Source: Certhia americana
Taxonomy: Eukaryota; Chordata; Aves; Passeriformes; Certhiidae
Length of the DNA: 64,000 nt
NCBI GenBank assembly: GCA_018697195.1
Contig: CM031870.1
Coordinates: 2,180,079 to 2,244,078 of the forward strand
Reading direction: 5' to 3'
Position 1 is the first letter of the stretch; each line of letters opens with the position of its first letter. A program made the translations under genes and the position numbers. Below, one piece after another: positions 43,801-56,400 of the stretch. The notes beneath the pieces were generated by a model. It saw nothing but the letters and a program-made list of their open reading frames with translations, made no database searches and was not told the DNA's origin.

Positions 43801-44600
43801 GGAATCTCTCTGGAGCAAGTCATATTTTCTGGGATTTTCTAGGTAATTATTTCAAACCTTGAATCTGTGAATGGAAATTGTAAACAGTTCTCAGCCCAAC
43901 TTCTTAGGAAAGGATGTGAAATGCATCAAATAAATAACGGGTTCTGACCTGTTTGCTCATGTGTAACGAGAAAAAAAAAATGTTTTAACCACGCAGGAGC
44001 AGAGAGCTGCAAAGACAGGATCTCTCCACACAGTGATCCAGGGCAGAATGGTAAACCTGACATAGCTGCTGGCCCATCCAGCTCATAGACACACCAACAA
44101 GGGCCAGGACTCAGCCAAGCTGCTTTCTGCTTCCAAGGGTGCCTCTTGCTGAGTTTAATGATGTATTGTAGCCATACCCATAGCCCAGGCCCTGTCCTGC
44201 ATCTCGCTGGCCATGCTCTGCTCCAGCACATCACCACACTCAAAACCTGCAGGGACAGCCTGGGCTGGGCTGCAGCTGCTTCACCCAGCCATGTCCCTTT
44301 ATGATTACATTATCTGGGAAGGGGGGGGTTGGAAGGTTTCCTCAGAGAATAGAGGAGGGATTGTGGAGTGACGTGTCCCGATAGCAGAGCACAGCAAGCC
44401 CTGCAGACCACGGATTGTGGAGGGAGTTGTCTGCTAAGCAGGATGTTTGCCTTTGGTGTGGGCTCAGTTTCTTGCCCTGACACAGATTCCTTCATCATAT
44501 TAAAGTGAGACTGAGAGTCCAGCCCTCTTGCCAGAAGGGATGTGGGGCATAATTCTGTTTCAGGTTGGAAAATGGCCTTCAGATAAACGCAGGTCAGCCC
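40830..44600. other. Intergenic stretch with MIR-like fragment
   Basis: No gene seen. At 42,395-42,475 'ttcacagctggggaaactga' followed by GGCAGG is the hallmark of an old MIR/CORE-SINE. An AT-rich ATATTTTTAG element (minus strand) lies near 41,911-41,921 and CAGCTG E-boxes near 41,465, 41,708 and 42,005. Confidence 0.5.
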
Positions 44601-44607
44601 TTGTAGA

Positions 44608-44815
44608 AGCTCAGAATGGTTTGAGGTGGTAGGACCTTAAAGCCCATCCTGTTCCACCCTCTCTGCCATGGGCAGGGACACGTCCTACATTCCCAGGTTG
44701 CTCCAAGCCCTATCCAACCTGACCTTGGACACTTTCAGAGATGGGGCAGGTGCTCTGGGCAATCTGTGCCAGGACCTCCCCACCCTCACAGGGAAGAACT
44801 TCCTGCATATCTCTT
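44608..44815 (-). mobile_element. CR1 LINE 3' fragment, antisense
   Basis: CTCAGAATGGTTTGAGGTGG through 'gccatgggcagggacacgtc' to 'ctcacagggaagaacttcct'. Confidence 0.92.
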
Positions 44816-45571
44816 ACCTGCATTTCACCTATCCAATACACACCACACATAAGAAAGGATCTTGTTTCTTTCTCAGTGCTGCCAGGGATCCCAGGCTAAA
44901 CACACCAGCACAGGCGTCCATAGTGACATTCCCAATTAAAAAGAAGAAGAGTGTAAATGGAGGAGGACTAGGTGAGGAAGAGATAGTACAAAACCATTTA
45001 TGACTGTTGTTACAGAGCCATAGCCTTTGGGCTGTTGTGGCAAGCCTTGGAATAACAAGGAACTCAGTTTGATGCTGCATTTTGGGGTTGCATTTCAGCA
45101 GCAGAAGCAAACTGATCTCTGGTGGTTTGGGGAGGAATGGAATCCAGATCGGAAAGCTCTGCTGAAGGATCACAGGGTTATATAAAGATCTGCCTCAGGA
45201 GACTGCAAGATGTTTTTGCATTTATTAGTCATTTAGAAAATAATGAAAGCTGCAAGCTCATTCTCAGCTGTTGTCTGTGCTTGCTTGGGGAGGATCAGTG
45301 TATTCCTGTGAGGGCTGCAGGGATGTTGTCTCTACGGAGACAGGACCAGACTCTAACCAAACATGGGCAGATCACTGCTCGTGAGGCACAGAGGGTCTGA
45401 TGGGGACAATGCCAAGGCCTTCCAAATCCCACCAGGTGCTCAGTGAGTCACAGATCTGTGCATTGTGATCAAAAGCTTCAGGGAAGGGTACACACAGGAA
45501 AGCAAAGTTCAAGTCTGTCTTCCTGGTAACTTTTCAGTGTTACATTTTTAATTGTAGCACTCAATGCAAGG

Positions 45572-46035
45572 AATTATAGAATCAGAGAATCATGGAATGG
45601 TTTGGTTGGAAGGACACCCAAAGCTCATTTCTTTCTAAACCCCTGCCATGGGCAGGGACACCTTCCACTATCCCAGGCTGCTCCAAGCCTCATCCAGCCT
45701 GGTCTTGGGCACTTCCAGGGATCCAGAGGCAGCCACAGCTTCTCTGGGCACTCTGTGCCAGGGCCTCACCACCCTCGCAGGAAAAATTCCTTCCCAGTAT
45801 CCCATCTAACCCTGCCCTCTGTCAATGGGAAGCCATTCCCCCTTGTCCTGTCCCTCCATCCCTTGTTCAAAGTTCTTCTCCAGCTCTCTTGGAGCCCTTT
45901 TAGGCACTGGAAGGGGCTCTAAGGTCTCCCTGGAATCTTCTCCTTTCCAGGTGAATACCCCCAGCTTTCCCAGCCTGGCTCCAGAGCAGCCCTTGGAGCA
46001 TCTCCACAACATCCCCTGGGCTCACTCCAGCAGCT
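45572..46035 (-). mobile_element. CR1 LINE 3' fragment, antisense (long copy)
   Basis: Begins with TATAGAATCAGAGAATCATG, the inverted CR1 3' microsatellite, and runs about 460 bp to 'cccagcctggctccagagca'. The best-preserved CR1 in the window. Confidence 0.95.
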
Positions 46036-46123
46036 CTCATCCTTGTGATGATGGATGCCCCAGAGTTGGAAATACTGTCCCAAGTGGGGTCTCAGAAAGT
46101 GAAGCTGAGGTGCAGAATTCCTT

Positions 46124-46137
46124 CCCCCCCCCCCCCC
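46124..46137 (+). repeat. C14 homopolymer
   Basis: Fourteen consecutive C. Length is prone to sequencing error. Confidence 0.9.
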
Positions 46138-46139
46138 AG

Positions 46140-47640
46140 GATCAGCCCAGGACACGGGTGGGTCGTGCAGAATTTGGTTTACATTTTTACACACAATTTT
46201 TTACACTGTCCCATTTCCAGGACAAGCCTCAGAGCAGTAGAGTGACAGGAAGGACGTGGCACAAGGAGATGGAATTACTGGGGGGGGCTCCCCAAAAGCT
46301 CATTCCCAAATCAGTGTGTGTGAGATGTGAAGCAGTTGCAACAGAGAAGAACATCACCTCTGGGCTTAGCAAAAATTATCTGCAGCTCTTGGATCAGGTG
46401 AAATATGCATGTCCAATCCTCTTTTTAGCATTTCCTAAGCATGGCTTTCAAAGGAAGGCCCCTAAATACACATTTTAAACAAAGACACTAATTTCTGTTG
46501 AAATGCTGTCCTCAGCTGGGGTAATCAGAGGCGCTGGAGCAAGGTGAGCAGCATCTGGCAGCAGGAAAGCTCATCTCCTCCTCTAATTAAGCTGCTCATG
46601 GACTCCCTGACAGCAGAGGCACCCAGAGGCTCAAGACCCCATGATTTATCTGGATTTCCTGGTGTTTTCATGGAGTTTCTCTTTCCTGCATGGTTTACGA
46701 GGCACTCCACTCCTTTAGAGAGCCTTTCTCCTGGTAGGTGCTGTGGAGCAAGGCCGTGCATGATTTATACAAAATTATGTAGGTTTTTGATTAATTCCAA
46801 GGTTTCTTCAACACTCCATTGTGCCTCATCCCCAAATGCACTGTAGATTTCTCTATTTCAGTTCCTTGAGCTACAGAGTCAGGGACTAAAGGAATAAATA
46901 TTGCTGGGCTCTGCTAAGGAAAAAAAAAAAGTAAGATTTTGGCCATAGGTGATTATAGTTTCTGCAGCTGAATCAGTGTCCCATAACTGACAGAGGATAA
47001 TGGATTTAATAAATAACTCTGATTAAGTCTGATGTTATTTTTAAATAATTTCAAAAACTGTTACTCTAATCCCTCCGTGGCTGGCAGAAAGGAGGATGCT
47101 CAGAAGTTAAAATTAGTTCCTTAACGTTCAGCCTGGTGTGGAGTTACAGGCGCTCCAGGGCTGTCCTGGTTTTCTGGGGCATCTGCTTACAGTGGAGCTG
47201 AATGGACACAAGCAGCTGCCTTTGGAAAGTGGGAATGAGCTCCCACAACTCACACAGCCCTGCTGCTGCTCTCCTTCCCAATGCTCTGATAGCTCAGCAG
47301 GCGCTCCCAGCCCAGCTGATGGGATAATCAGTTGGTGTTATACTCCACAAGCTGTCTTCCTTCACATAAATCCCCTTTCTCTTGATTCCCAGGGAATTCC
47401 CAACTCTTCCAGGCCTCTTTATCGATAAATATAGATCTCTTCTGTATAATGTCAATATGATTCCTTTCCTTTTTGTTTTTAAGTGCCTACATTTCAGAGT
47501 GATCCCATTTCTTGGCAAGGGAAATGGACCTGAAGAACACTTTGCCTTGAAAGGCACCACAGAATCCCACTGCCACAGCAGGAGCTGTTTCAACTGAAAT
47601 GATGGAAAACCATACTTTCCTCCTCCTCTTTTTCCTCCTC
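46140..47640. other. Intergenic stretch, no gene recognised
   Basis: Unique-looking sequence without splice-bounded open frames or known repeat text. Confidence 0.5.
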
Positions 47641-48410
47641 CTTCTTTTCTCTCCCATGGAGATGGGCTGACAGAGCCTCTCAGCCTAGAGAAAATAAGAC
47701 TCCAGGGAGACCTTAGAGACCCTTCCAGTGCCAAGAGAGCTGCAGGGGAACTTTGGACAAGGGCCTGGAGGGACAGGACAACGGGGAATGGCTTCAAACT
47801 GAAAGAGGGCAAGGTTAGATGGGACATTGATGTGGGAAGTAAGGAACTTTTGACATAGAATTAATATGATTTTACAGAAGTTGATTTATTGTTTATATAA
47901 TACTCCAATTATACATTTCTATGATTACTGTTCACATGTGCACACTTGCTTGAGTCTTTCTTTTAACTACCACAAGGGTCTTAGGAATAAGTGATTGATC
48001 AAGGTTCAGATATTGCTTTATCTAGTGCTTGCATTATTGTAGTCATTTTTTTAGCATTTTCTTTCTCAATTTAACACACTTTTTGTTTCAGTAACCTTGA
48101 CGAATTCTAGACGATCTGAAAAGAACATCTAGAGATAATTTGGCTGGGGCATCCCAGGGACTAAATTGTTCAGATACATTGCAACAGGTTGGAGAGAAAT
48201 CCTTCCCTGTGAGGATGGGGAGGCCCTGGCACAGATTCCCAGAGAAGCTGGGGCTGCCTCTGGATCCCTTGAAGTTTCCAAGACCAGGCTGGACAGAGCT
48301 TGGAGCAACCTGGGAATGGGGAAGATGTCCCTGCCCATGGCAGAGGGTTGGAAAGAGACGAGCTTTAGGGTCCTTTCCAACTGAAAGAATTCCATGATTC
48401 TCTGAACTGA
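47640..48410 (+). mobile_element. CR1 LINE 3' end, sense, split by a ~350-bp insertion
   Basis: Left part 47,640-47,829 ends at 'aaggttagatgggacattg'. The right part resumes at about 48,188 with 'gagagaaatccttccctgtg' and ends 'attccatgattctctgaac'. The two halves join in the CR1 consensus order. The hexamer ACATTG occurs at 47,824-47,829 and again at 48,176-48,181. Confidence 0.85.
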
Positions 48411-48889
48411 CACATCCCCATGGCTCCCTGGCTGCAGAGGAACAGGGGCAGGAAAGCAGGACCACGTTTTTGAGGCTGCTCCACTAAATTAAAGGCAACC
48501 ACAAACTGAACCTTCAGCCTCAGAAAATCCAGCTGCAGTGCTCGGCTTTGCCTCTGGCTCAGCAGTAAGGCAGAGATAACAATAAATCCCTTCTCCCACC
48601 TTCTGCATGTCCTGATTAGACAGACTGTAGCAGATGGGGGCTGTCATTATTCCGTGCCTGTTCCGTGCCTGGCACAAAGTGGCTCTGATCCCGGCGGCTG
48701 CAGCAACAATAACTCTGACAAGGAGCTGGTGGCTGCTGCTGGGGGAGGTCACAATCTGCCCAACCTCTGCACCTCAGGAGGGACCAGTGCAGCCTGTGGA
48801 GCTAGCACTGCCTCTCTTGCAGATTGTGTGCCAGGAGGTTGCAATCCCGACTGAAAAAGGAGGAATTTCCAGGCTCCATCCCTGCCACA

Positions 48890-49165
48890 CTTAGGAGCGC
48901 CCCACATCCAAGAAGGCTTGAAGCTGTGTCAGGGAGATTTAGGCTGGATATCAGTGAAAGGTTCTTCCCCCAGAGGGTGGTGGGGCACCGACCAAGCTCC
49001 CCAGGGAATGGGCACAGCCCAAGGCTGCCAGAGCTCCAGGAGCCTTTGGACACTGCTCCCAGGCATGGGGTGGGATTGTTGGGGTGTCCTGGGCAGGACC
49101 AGGAGTTGGATTCTGATCCTTGTAGGTGCCTTCCAGCTCAGGACACATTATGATTCTATAATCCA
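48890..49165 (+). mobile_element. CR1 LINE 3' end, sense (another subfamily)
   Basis: GATTTAGGCTGGATATCAGT, 'ctccccagggaatgggcaca', 'ggattgttggggtgtcctgg', ending ATTATGATTCTATAAT. Differs in text from the copy at 48.2 kb. Confidence 0.9.
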
Positions 49166-49169
49166 CCAG

Positions 49170-51895
49170 CAGTTACATCATCAGCTGTTTCAGGAACCCA
49201 CAAGGCTATTTCCTTGGTGTTAGTGTAACTAATAAGTAAAATTAATTTGTTGATGTTCATTTAATGGAACTATGCTGTCACTGACAGAGAGGATGCTGTG
49301 TGAGAGCAGCTGTTTGGGGGCTGGCAGGGATCCCTCCCTCTGCTCCCCTTCCACCAGCTGAGGCTCTCCTCTCACAGAGGGGTTGCTCCAACCAGCTGCT
49401 GTGCCTGTGCAGCACCCCAGGATGGATCCCAGGCTGTTCCTGCCACGTCCCTCCCTGCCACAGAAATGCCACACGCTGACACCTTCCCTGACTGTGCCTT
49501 TCTCCACATGCAGGGAGGGTAAATCCGGGCAAGAAACGTGAAAAACACAGGAGAGGAAATCAGGAATTTGCTCTCAGGGCTTAAAATGAGTGTAGTAGTT
49601 TCAAATCTACCCGTCAGAGCCTCACTGAGGTGCAGTGGTGGGGTGAAGGGTGGCAGAGTGGGGAACAACAGCCTCAAAAAAAAAAACCCTACACTGGAAC
49701 CACAGCTTCTCATACCTGTCACAATGGGGATTTTCAGCTTGAGCACACAAGGCTGAGCTCAGGGGACGCTGTCATGTAGATTTAGGATTTTATCTCCTTT
49801 CCTCTCCATTAGCTGTGATACCTTCTTATTATGCTGAAACCCAAAACTTTTCTTTCCTTCAGTGGTTGTTCCCTTCCCCATTTGGCAAATATCGATCTCT
49901 CTGTGTCCTCAGCACGGGTTCAAATCCACCCCCCTCATCCTCAGCCTGCTCCTGGGGTCGATTGCGTGGTAGTGCCACCTCTCATGACATCAGGGACCAG
50001 AGTGAAGGACAAGGAGATGGATGTTCATCCTTTACAAGTGTTTTTCTCTCCCCGTCCTCCCCCTCTGTGTGCTGGAAGTGACAGGGAACTGAACAGGATG
50101 GGGCTGATTGTGCTTGGCAGGTGGAGAGGGAATGGAAGGAGCGGGGAGAAGAGCAGCCCAGGATAACCATGAACTTCTCCTGGCCTTGTTTCACATTCAC
50201 ATCCTGCAGCACCTTGGGCGAGAGCTCTCCAGGCAAAAGCTGGGGGCTGGCCTGTGCAGGAGGCTGCCCCCACTTACCTTGGGGTGTGATTTTAAGCCAA
50301 TTTAATTAAATTGCTTGGCAAGGTTGCGAGGACTCATCTTTTTCAGCTTGAGCCAGGCCTGTTTTGATTTAGTGTTGGCTGATTAGGAATTAGTGGAAAC
50401 AAACCGCTCAGAAAACAAAATTAGAGGGTGCACGCTAACTTTTGCACCAGATTAAGTTGAATTAAAAAGCAATTGAAATGTAATTTTCCTGTCTCAAGCA
50501 GCCAAGAAACAAGATAATGCAACCAGTGGCACTTGAAGCTTAAAATCACAGCAGCCAGGATTAGCACAACTGGCTTTTTAATGCCTACAAACAACAGATT
50601 TATCTGAAGGTCTTTTCTCAAACCTCCCCTATCACCTTCCACATAAAGCTGTGTACAACTCATTTTATTTGCCTTGAAATGCAGAGTTGGTGTGACCCCA
50701 GGACTTGAATCCAGGATTTAGAGCAGCCACGGTTTTTCACAGCATGTCTCCATAGGAATTTCCATGCTGGGCAATAGTAGTTGTTCCCTTAATTCCTAAA
50801 ATTTGGATTGGAGTGGCTCTGTGTGCACAGCTGGAAGGTGCAGAGGCCCAGGGGTGTGGAGGGTGCTGACCCCAGTGGTGGGTGTTGCTCCCATCTGCAT
50901 CCCAGCATCACCTTCCTGCAGCTCTGAGTGTCTTTGTTCCCCATCTCCCTCGTGGAAAAAAGATGTCAAGTAGTTTAAAGTCAGGTTTTAATGAAATATT
51001 TCAATTGCTGTTTTCCCTACCCATCTGGGAAAAACTGGTCCTCCTTTCCCCATCAGCTGGACCAGGCTGGCACCCCTGCACACACTGAGAGGGTTTTATG
51101 GGGCTTTGCTAAAAAGGGTGATGATGTGGAGGGGGTGCCAAGCCAGGCACCAATGCCTTCAGCACCTCAGAGTCCCCAGAACTGCCCACAGTGCTGCAGC
51201 CAAGCCCTGCTGCAGTGGCTGTTTGGGGGTCAGGGAGCTGCTGTCCCTGTTGGCCAGAGCAACAAGAGCAGGACTGGGGCAAGGGCTCCATAAATGAAAA
51301 TATCTCTTGACTGATGGAGTCTGTCATGAGCACAGAGCACAGCAGTTTGTGAACTGCCCAACAGCTCCTGGCCAAAAGCTAAAGGATTCATGGAAATGAT
51401 GGGTTCCTGCTGGGTTTCTCTCTTTGCCACCTCCCTCCTGTGCCAGCCAGCAGCTCAGTGCCTGATGATGCTCCAAGTTGCTCTGATCCTCTCTTGGCTC
51501 TCTTGCAACCTCTGTACAGCTGATTCTGCCTGGCTCCCTGGTCCTGGGCTCCACTGACTGGAGGAAGTGCTGGCCTGGCCTGCAGCAACACCCACAAACT
51601 ATCCAGACAAAAAAAAAACCCAAAGGGGCACCCCAGACTGCCTGTGCCCTGCACAGTGATGAGGTGGCAGAGCCCAAACTGTCCCCCACAGCCCAGGACA
51701 CTGCACACATACAGGCTGGCATCACCCACAAAGGATCTTGGCCAAAAACAAGGCCAAAAGCTGGCAGAGCATAAATGTGTAGAGGAGATCTGGGGGCTGA
51801 GTGGTGGCTCAGACATGAAGACAGCCACCACCATTAATCCTCCTCCAGGTGCATCCAAGTGAGGGGGCAGGTGCAGATAATGGGGGGGCTGTCCT
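49170..51895. other. Intergenic stretch upstream of KPNA7, nothing recognised
   Basis: GC content rises gradually toward KPNA7. Many overlapping short open frames on both strands but none with a family match or splice-bounded structure. Confidence 0.5.
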
Positions 51896-51899
51896 GGGA

Positions 51900-51992
51900 T
51901 GGGCCAATCGTGGATGGGAATTGGGGGTATGTGGCCACATGGGGGAAATAAAAGAGGCAGTTAGGGATACAGCCTATGAGGCAGAGTTAGAG
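51900..51992 (+). promoter_or_regulatory. KPNA7: Candidate KPNA7 promoter (CCAAT and TATA-like)
   Basis: CCAAT at 51,904-51,908, an inverted ATTGG at about 51,920, an E-box CACATG at 51,936-51,941 and a TATA-like AAATAAAAGAG at 51,946. A GTAAGTGA donor-like site follows at 51,992. This is about 1.4 kb upstream of the start-codon exon. Inferred only from motif spacing. Confidence 0.3.
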
Positions 51993-53349
51993 TAAGTGAT
52001 TTTTTTCCCTTTTTTTGTGGTGCTGTGTGGTTGTTTATGCTCTTATACCCCACTGTGAGGTTCCTGGCTGGGCTCTCCTAGCTCTTTGGGGGTGGGTTGT
52101 GGTGTCCTTCTGCTGGGATGAGGTGGAGAAAATTCCCCCAAAAGAAGAGGCTTTCTAGGGTGTTTGGCTCTGTTGGGGGAACAGAGGAGGGGAGGCTGGA
52201 GCAGACCTTGAGGTTTGAGAGTTAGGATTAAGGCTATGGGTGCTGTTGGATTGAGCCAAAGGGTGGCTCAGCCTGGCCCTCCTGGAAGCTGGAGGAGGTC
52301 TGCAGCTGGATGCAGGGGATAAGAGCTGATGCTGCTGGTGCTTGGCCTTGGTTACTGGGACAGGAAACAGGGAGAAAGGGGATGAAAAAAACCACCAAAA
52401 CTTTGAGCTTAAAGGATGGTGTGAGGGAGCCCTTGGAAGCTGCTCTGAGCTGCAGGTGTTAGCTGTAAGCCTGGAGGGGAGGAGAGGAGGTACCATCTGT
52501 GTGGGATCAGCCCCTGAGTGTGTTGAGGCACAGCCTGGGTTTAGGGGTCCCATGGTGGAGTCTGCTCTGAAAACACATCCCTTAATGCTGGTTGGAAATC
52601 TTATTTTCCTGACTAAAGCTGTCTGAAGGCCAGGTCTTGGTTTATTAGAGTATCTCTGGCTTTTGCTAGGACGTGCTTAGAAATTATTTTTACCTGTCCC
52701 TATTTCATGATGTTCACCTGGCAGCCTGTACTAGCTGCTGGGTTTCCAGAACTCTCTTTTTATCAGATGAACTTGGTCACTTTGTGTCCTTGCATGTGAC
52801 CATGGGTCTTTCCTCGTTGGGGGTGCAGGTGGAGGAAGCCAGGCTGGGCTCTGTGGTGGAGAGAGGCTTGAGTGTGGCTGCATGTCCTAAAATCAGACCT
52901 TGAGCTGCTCCTTTTGGAAGCAAAAGGCCTTACCAGGGTTGGATTGTGTGTCAGAGTAAATGTAAAAGCCCCAGGATCAGGGCTGGAGGAAGGGGGTGTT
53001 CCTGTCACCATGGGGTGTCTGTGAGGTGGCTTCCTCCTGGGATTGCAGGAGCTGTAATTTTTGTAGCCTGATATTAAGTGGTAGTTTGTGCTTGTATTTA
53101 GTTCAGTGGCTCAGCTGCAGGTGTGAGGATCCTACCAAGCCCTGCTTTGGGGCAGGGGATCTTCAGAGTCTCCCTTGCTGGGAGTGTGGGGTGGAAATGT
53201 GTGGCCCAGGCTGCTGGTGGGAGTGGAGGGTCCCAGCCCCCTCGGTGGCTGGCAGGGGAGGTTTTTGGGCAGCTGTGACCTGACTCTGCTCTGTGCTGAC
53301 CCCCCAAGAGTACGTGAGGGTCTGCAGCACCTCTCTCAACTCTGCCAAG

Positions 53350-53412
53350 ATGCCAGTCAGGAAGCACAGCCAGCACAGCAAGTTGTTCAAGAACAAGGGC
53401 AAGGATGAAACT
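53350..53412 (+). CDS. KPNA7: KPNA7 coding exon 1 (start)
   Basis: [21 protein letters not shown], then GTGAGT. AAG precedes the ATG (purine at -3). The exon extends upstream as 5' UTR to about 53,310. The basic residues start the IBB domain. Confidence 0.88.
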
Positions 53413-56400
53413 GTGAGTACCCAGCTGCCTGTGCCAGAATTTTGGACCCCAGCAGAGGCTGTTGGTGGAGAGGCTTCTCAAGGTCCATGGCCCCAAATCC
53501 ACCTGTGTGAGGGAGCAGGGGAATGGCTGTGGATACCTCCAGCTGGGATGTTTGGATGGCTTTTGGGATGTGGTGTGAGACTGGCTGGGCTGCAAGGATT
53601 GTGGTGGTACAGGCAAGGAGGATGTGAGTTTTGGGTGTGTGGCTGTGGGCTGGGGAAGGGAGCTGGCTCAGCCCCAGCCTGCTGAGCTCTCCACAGCAGT
53701 TATCCCTGCAGAGTTGGGGCTGGTATGGGATGTCAGATGTAGGATCTGTCAGCTTGATTAAAGCCAGTAGAGGAGGTATAGGTTTGCCTTTCAGGTTGAG
53801 AAAATCTGCTTTTAAGAACACCCACTGGTGGCTGGTTCATCCAGCAGCCCATGTCCTTGGGAGGCACCGAGGGAGAGGCTTGCTCTGTCCCATCTCCTAC
53901 ATCACCCTCCTGGCCATTGTGAGGAGATGCTGGCTCTGCATTCCTGTGGGAAATGTGGGGCAGAGGGCTGCAGGGATGAACTCCCTGGGGAATGGGGCAA
54001 TGCAGATATGAGTGAGATGTGTTGTTCTTCCCCCCCAGACCCTGCGGAGGCAGAGGGTGGAGGTGAGTGTTGAGCTGAGAAAGGCCAAGAAGGATGAGCA
54101 GATCCTGAAGCGCAGAAACATTTCCATTCATTTGAAGGACGACAATCCCTTGCTGGGACAATACAGAGCAGATGAGGTGGTGAGTGCTTGGTGCTCTGCA
54201 CCTGGGCAGGATCAGTGCAGCAGGAATCATCCCCTGCTGGCGCCCCTTCCAACTCCAGCTGGGGTGACCTGGGTTAAGTAGCTGGTGCCATTCCTGATCT
54301 CCATGTCCAGTCCTGGGGAGTGTTTCAGACTGCCTGGCCTTCCTCTGTGCAATTTTTCATGGTGATGATGTCCTGCTGGCCTCCCTTGATGGCAGGTAGA
54401 ACAGGCTGCTGCTCTGGCTGGCTGAGAGCTGCTCCTGTCTGGCTCCCTGCACAGCCAGGGGTAATTACTGAGCTCGCAGACCCATTATGGTGTCAGTGAC
54501 TCTTTCACTGCTTGATTACAAGCATTAACTGCCTTGAAGGCTTTTGTGGATTCTCTTCCTCTGCCTCATCTCGAAACTGCATTGCATAAAGAATAGACAC
54601 TACTTAGATATGAAGTGGTGACTGAGCTGGGTCTAGACGGCTGATTGACTGCCGAGATTAAACCGGAGGGAGTCCCGGCTCCCCGGCTGACTCTGAATCA
54701 TTCCCTGTGACACAGATTATCCAGCCGTCCTTGGAGGAGATCGTGGAAGCCGTGAATGGGGAAGACACCCAGCTGCAGCTGCTCGCCACCCAGGCCACCA
54801 GGTACACGCCTGGCTGCTGGAACTGCACTGGGATCTGGGGGCAAAAGGCTGCAAGTTCCTGTTTGAGGAGCTCTCTGGACAGATGGCAAAGGGAGAAGGA
54901 GCCTGGGAACCCAAACTGCCCATGGGAATCCCTGCTGGTGTCTGTTCTGTGGCCTGTGTGCTGTGCTTGGCTCACAGTCCTCTGTAACCCAACCAAGGGG
55001 TTGGCTGTGCTGCCCCTTCCTGTGCTGTGCCAGGAATTGTGTTGCGTCCCACAAGAAATCAAGTGCCACATTCTTGGGCAGGAAAAGGACTGGAGAGCCT
55101 GGCTCTGCAAAGGGTCAGTGCCAAGCAGGGCTGTCCCCACAAGGGTGGGGACACCACAGGGTGCCATCATCACCCAGCTGGCAGCAGGGATGTCTCCTGA
55201 AGGTCCAGGAGGGGCTGCATCCCTGCTGATGCTTCCCTGGCTGGCTCAAACTGTTGTACCAGTGATCTGGGACCAGCCCCTTTCCCAGTGAGTACAGCTG
55301 TGAGGATGTCAGGGCTTTACTTCCAGCAGGCACCCTGCTCCTGCTTCAGCATTTTTAGCTGTCTTCCCTCTGTATGTCAACCCTTCTTCGAGGGTTTGTT
55401 GTAGTGGGATGCTGAACCATTGATGCTTCCCCTACAGGCCACAACCTCATGGATTGTGGTGGCATCATGCAGGGTTCCTCATGGCTGGCTGTGCTGTGTC
55501 CTCTCTCACAGGAGAATTCTGTCCAGGCACAAGGACCCCCCCATCAATCAGATCATCGAGCTGGGGATCATCCCCAGGATGGTGGAGTTCCTGGGCTGTG
55601 CTGACAATGCTGCCCTGCAGTTTGAGGCAGCCTGGGCACTGACCAACATCGCCTCTGGCACCTCAGAACACACCAGGGCCGTGGTGGATGGAGGAGCCAT
55701 CCCAGCCTTCATCTCCCTGCTGTCCTCCCCACATATGCACATCAGTGAGCAGTCAGTGTGGGCCCTCGGCAACATTGCAGGTGAGGGGGCCTGGAGGGGC
55801 ATTTGGAGGTCCCTGACTGAACCAGGGACTTGATGATCCTTGTGGGTCCCTTCCAACTTGGAATATTCTGTGATTCTGCTGGGGAGATAAAGCATTGGTG
55901 CTCCCCTACCTGCAGCTTGGTTTCCAAGCTGCTGCACCTCTGAACCCCATAAACCTTCATCCCTGGCAGCTTGTGATGATGTCCTGTGTTGGCTCTGCAA
56001 GAGGATTTTGGCCAAAACCAAGGGCAGGACTCTTCCTGCTGGGGGGGTTTAACCCACTAATGTCACCATATTGAGAACAAAATGGGTCATGTCTGGTTGG
56101 CCTGCTGGCACTCCAGTCTGGCCAGTAAATCCTTCCCACCTAGAAATGCCTAATGGTGTGTGGCTGGTGGGTCACCCACCTGCAGGTCTGATTGCTCTTT
56201 GATGTTGACTGTGTTGTGACTTGGGCAGATGAAATGACCAACCCTTTTTATCTGTCCAGGGGATGGCCCTCTCTACAGGGATGCTCTTATTGCTTGTGAT
56301 GTGATTCCTCCCCTGCTGGCTCTGGTGTCACCTGCAACTCCAGTAAATAACCTTCATTTTCTTGACTTAACAGCTCTTAATCCCTTGGGTGATGGGTGAG

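Noticed and set aside
53098..53616. 172-codon minus-strand frame over KPNA7 exon 1
   Set aside because: Antisense shadow in GC-rich DNA; the plus-strand exon has splice sites and a family match.
54658..55291. Overlapping 171- and 194-codon frames on both strands near KPNA7 exon 3
   Set aside because: Intron read-through; only 54,716-54,801 is supported by splice sites and ARM similarity.
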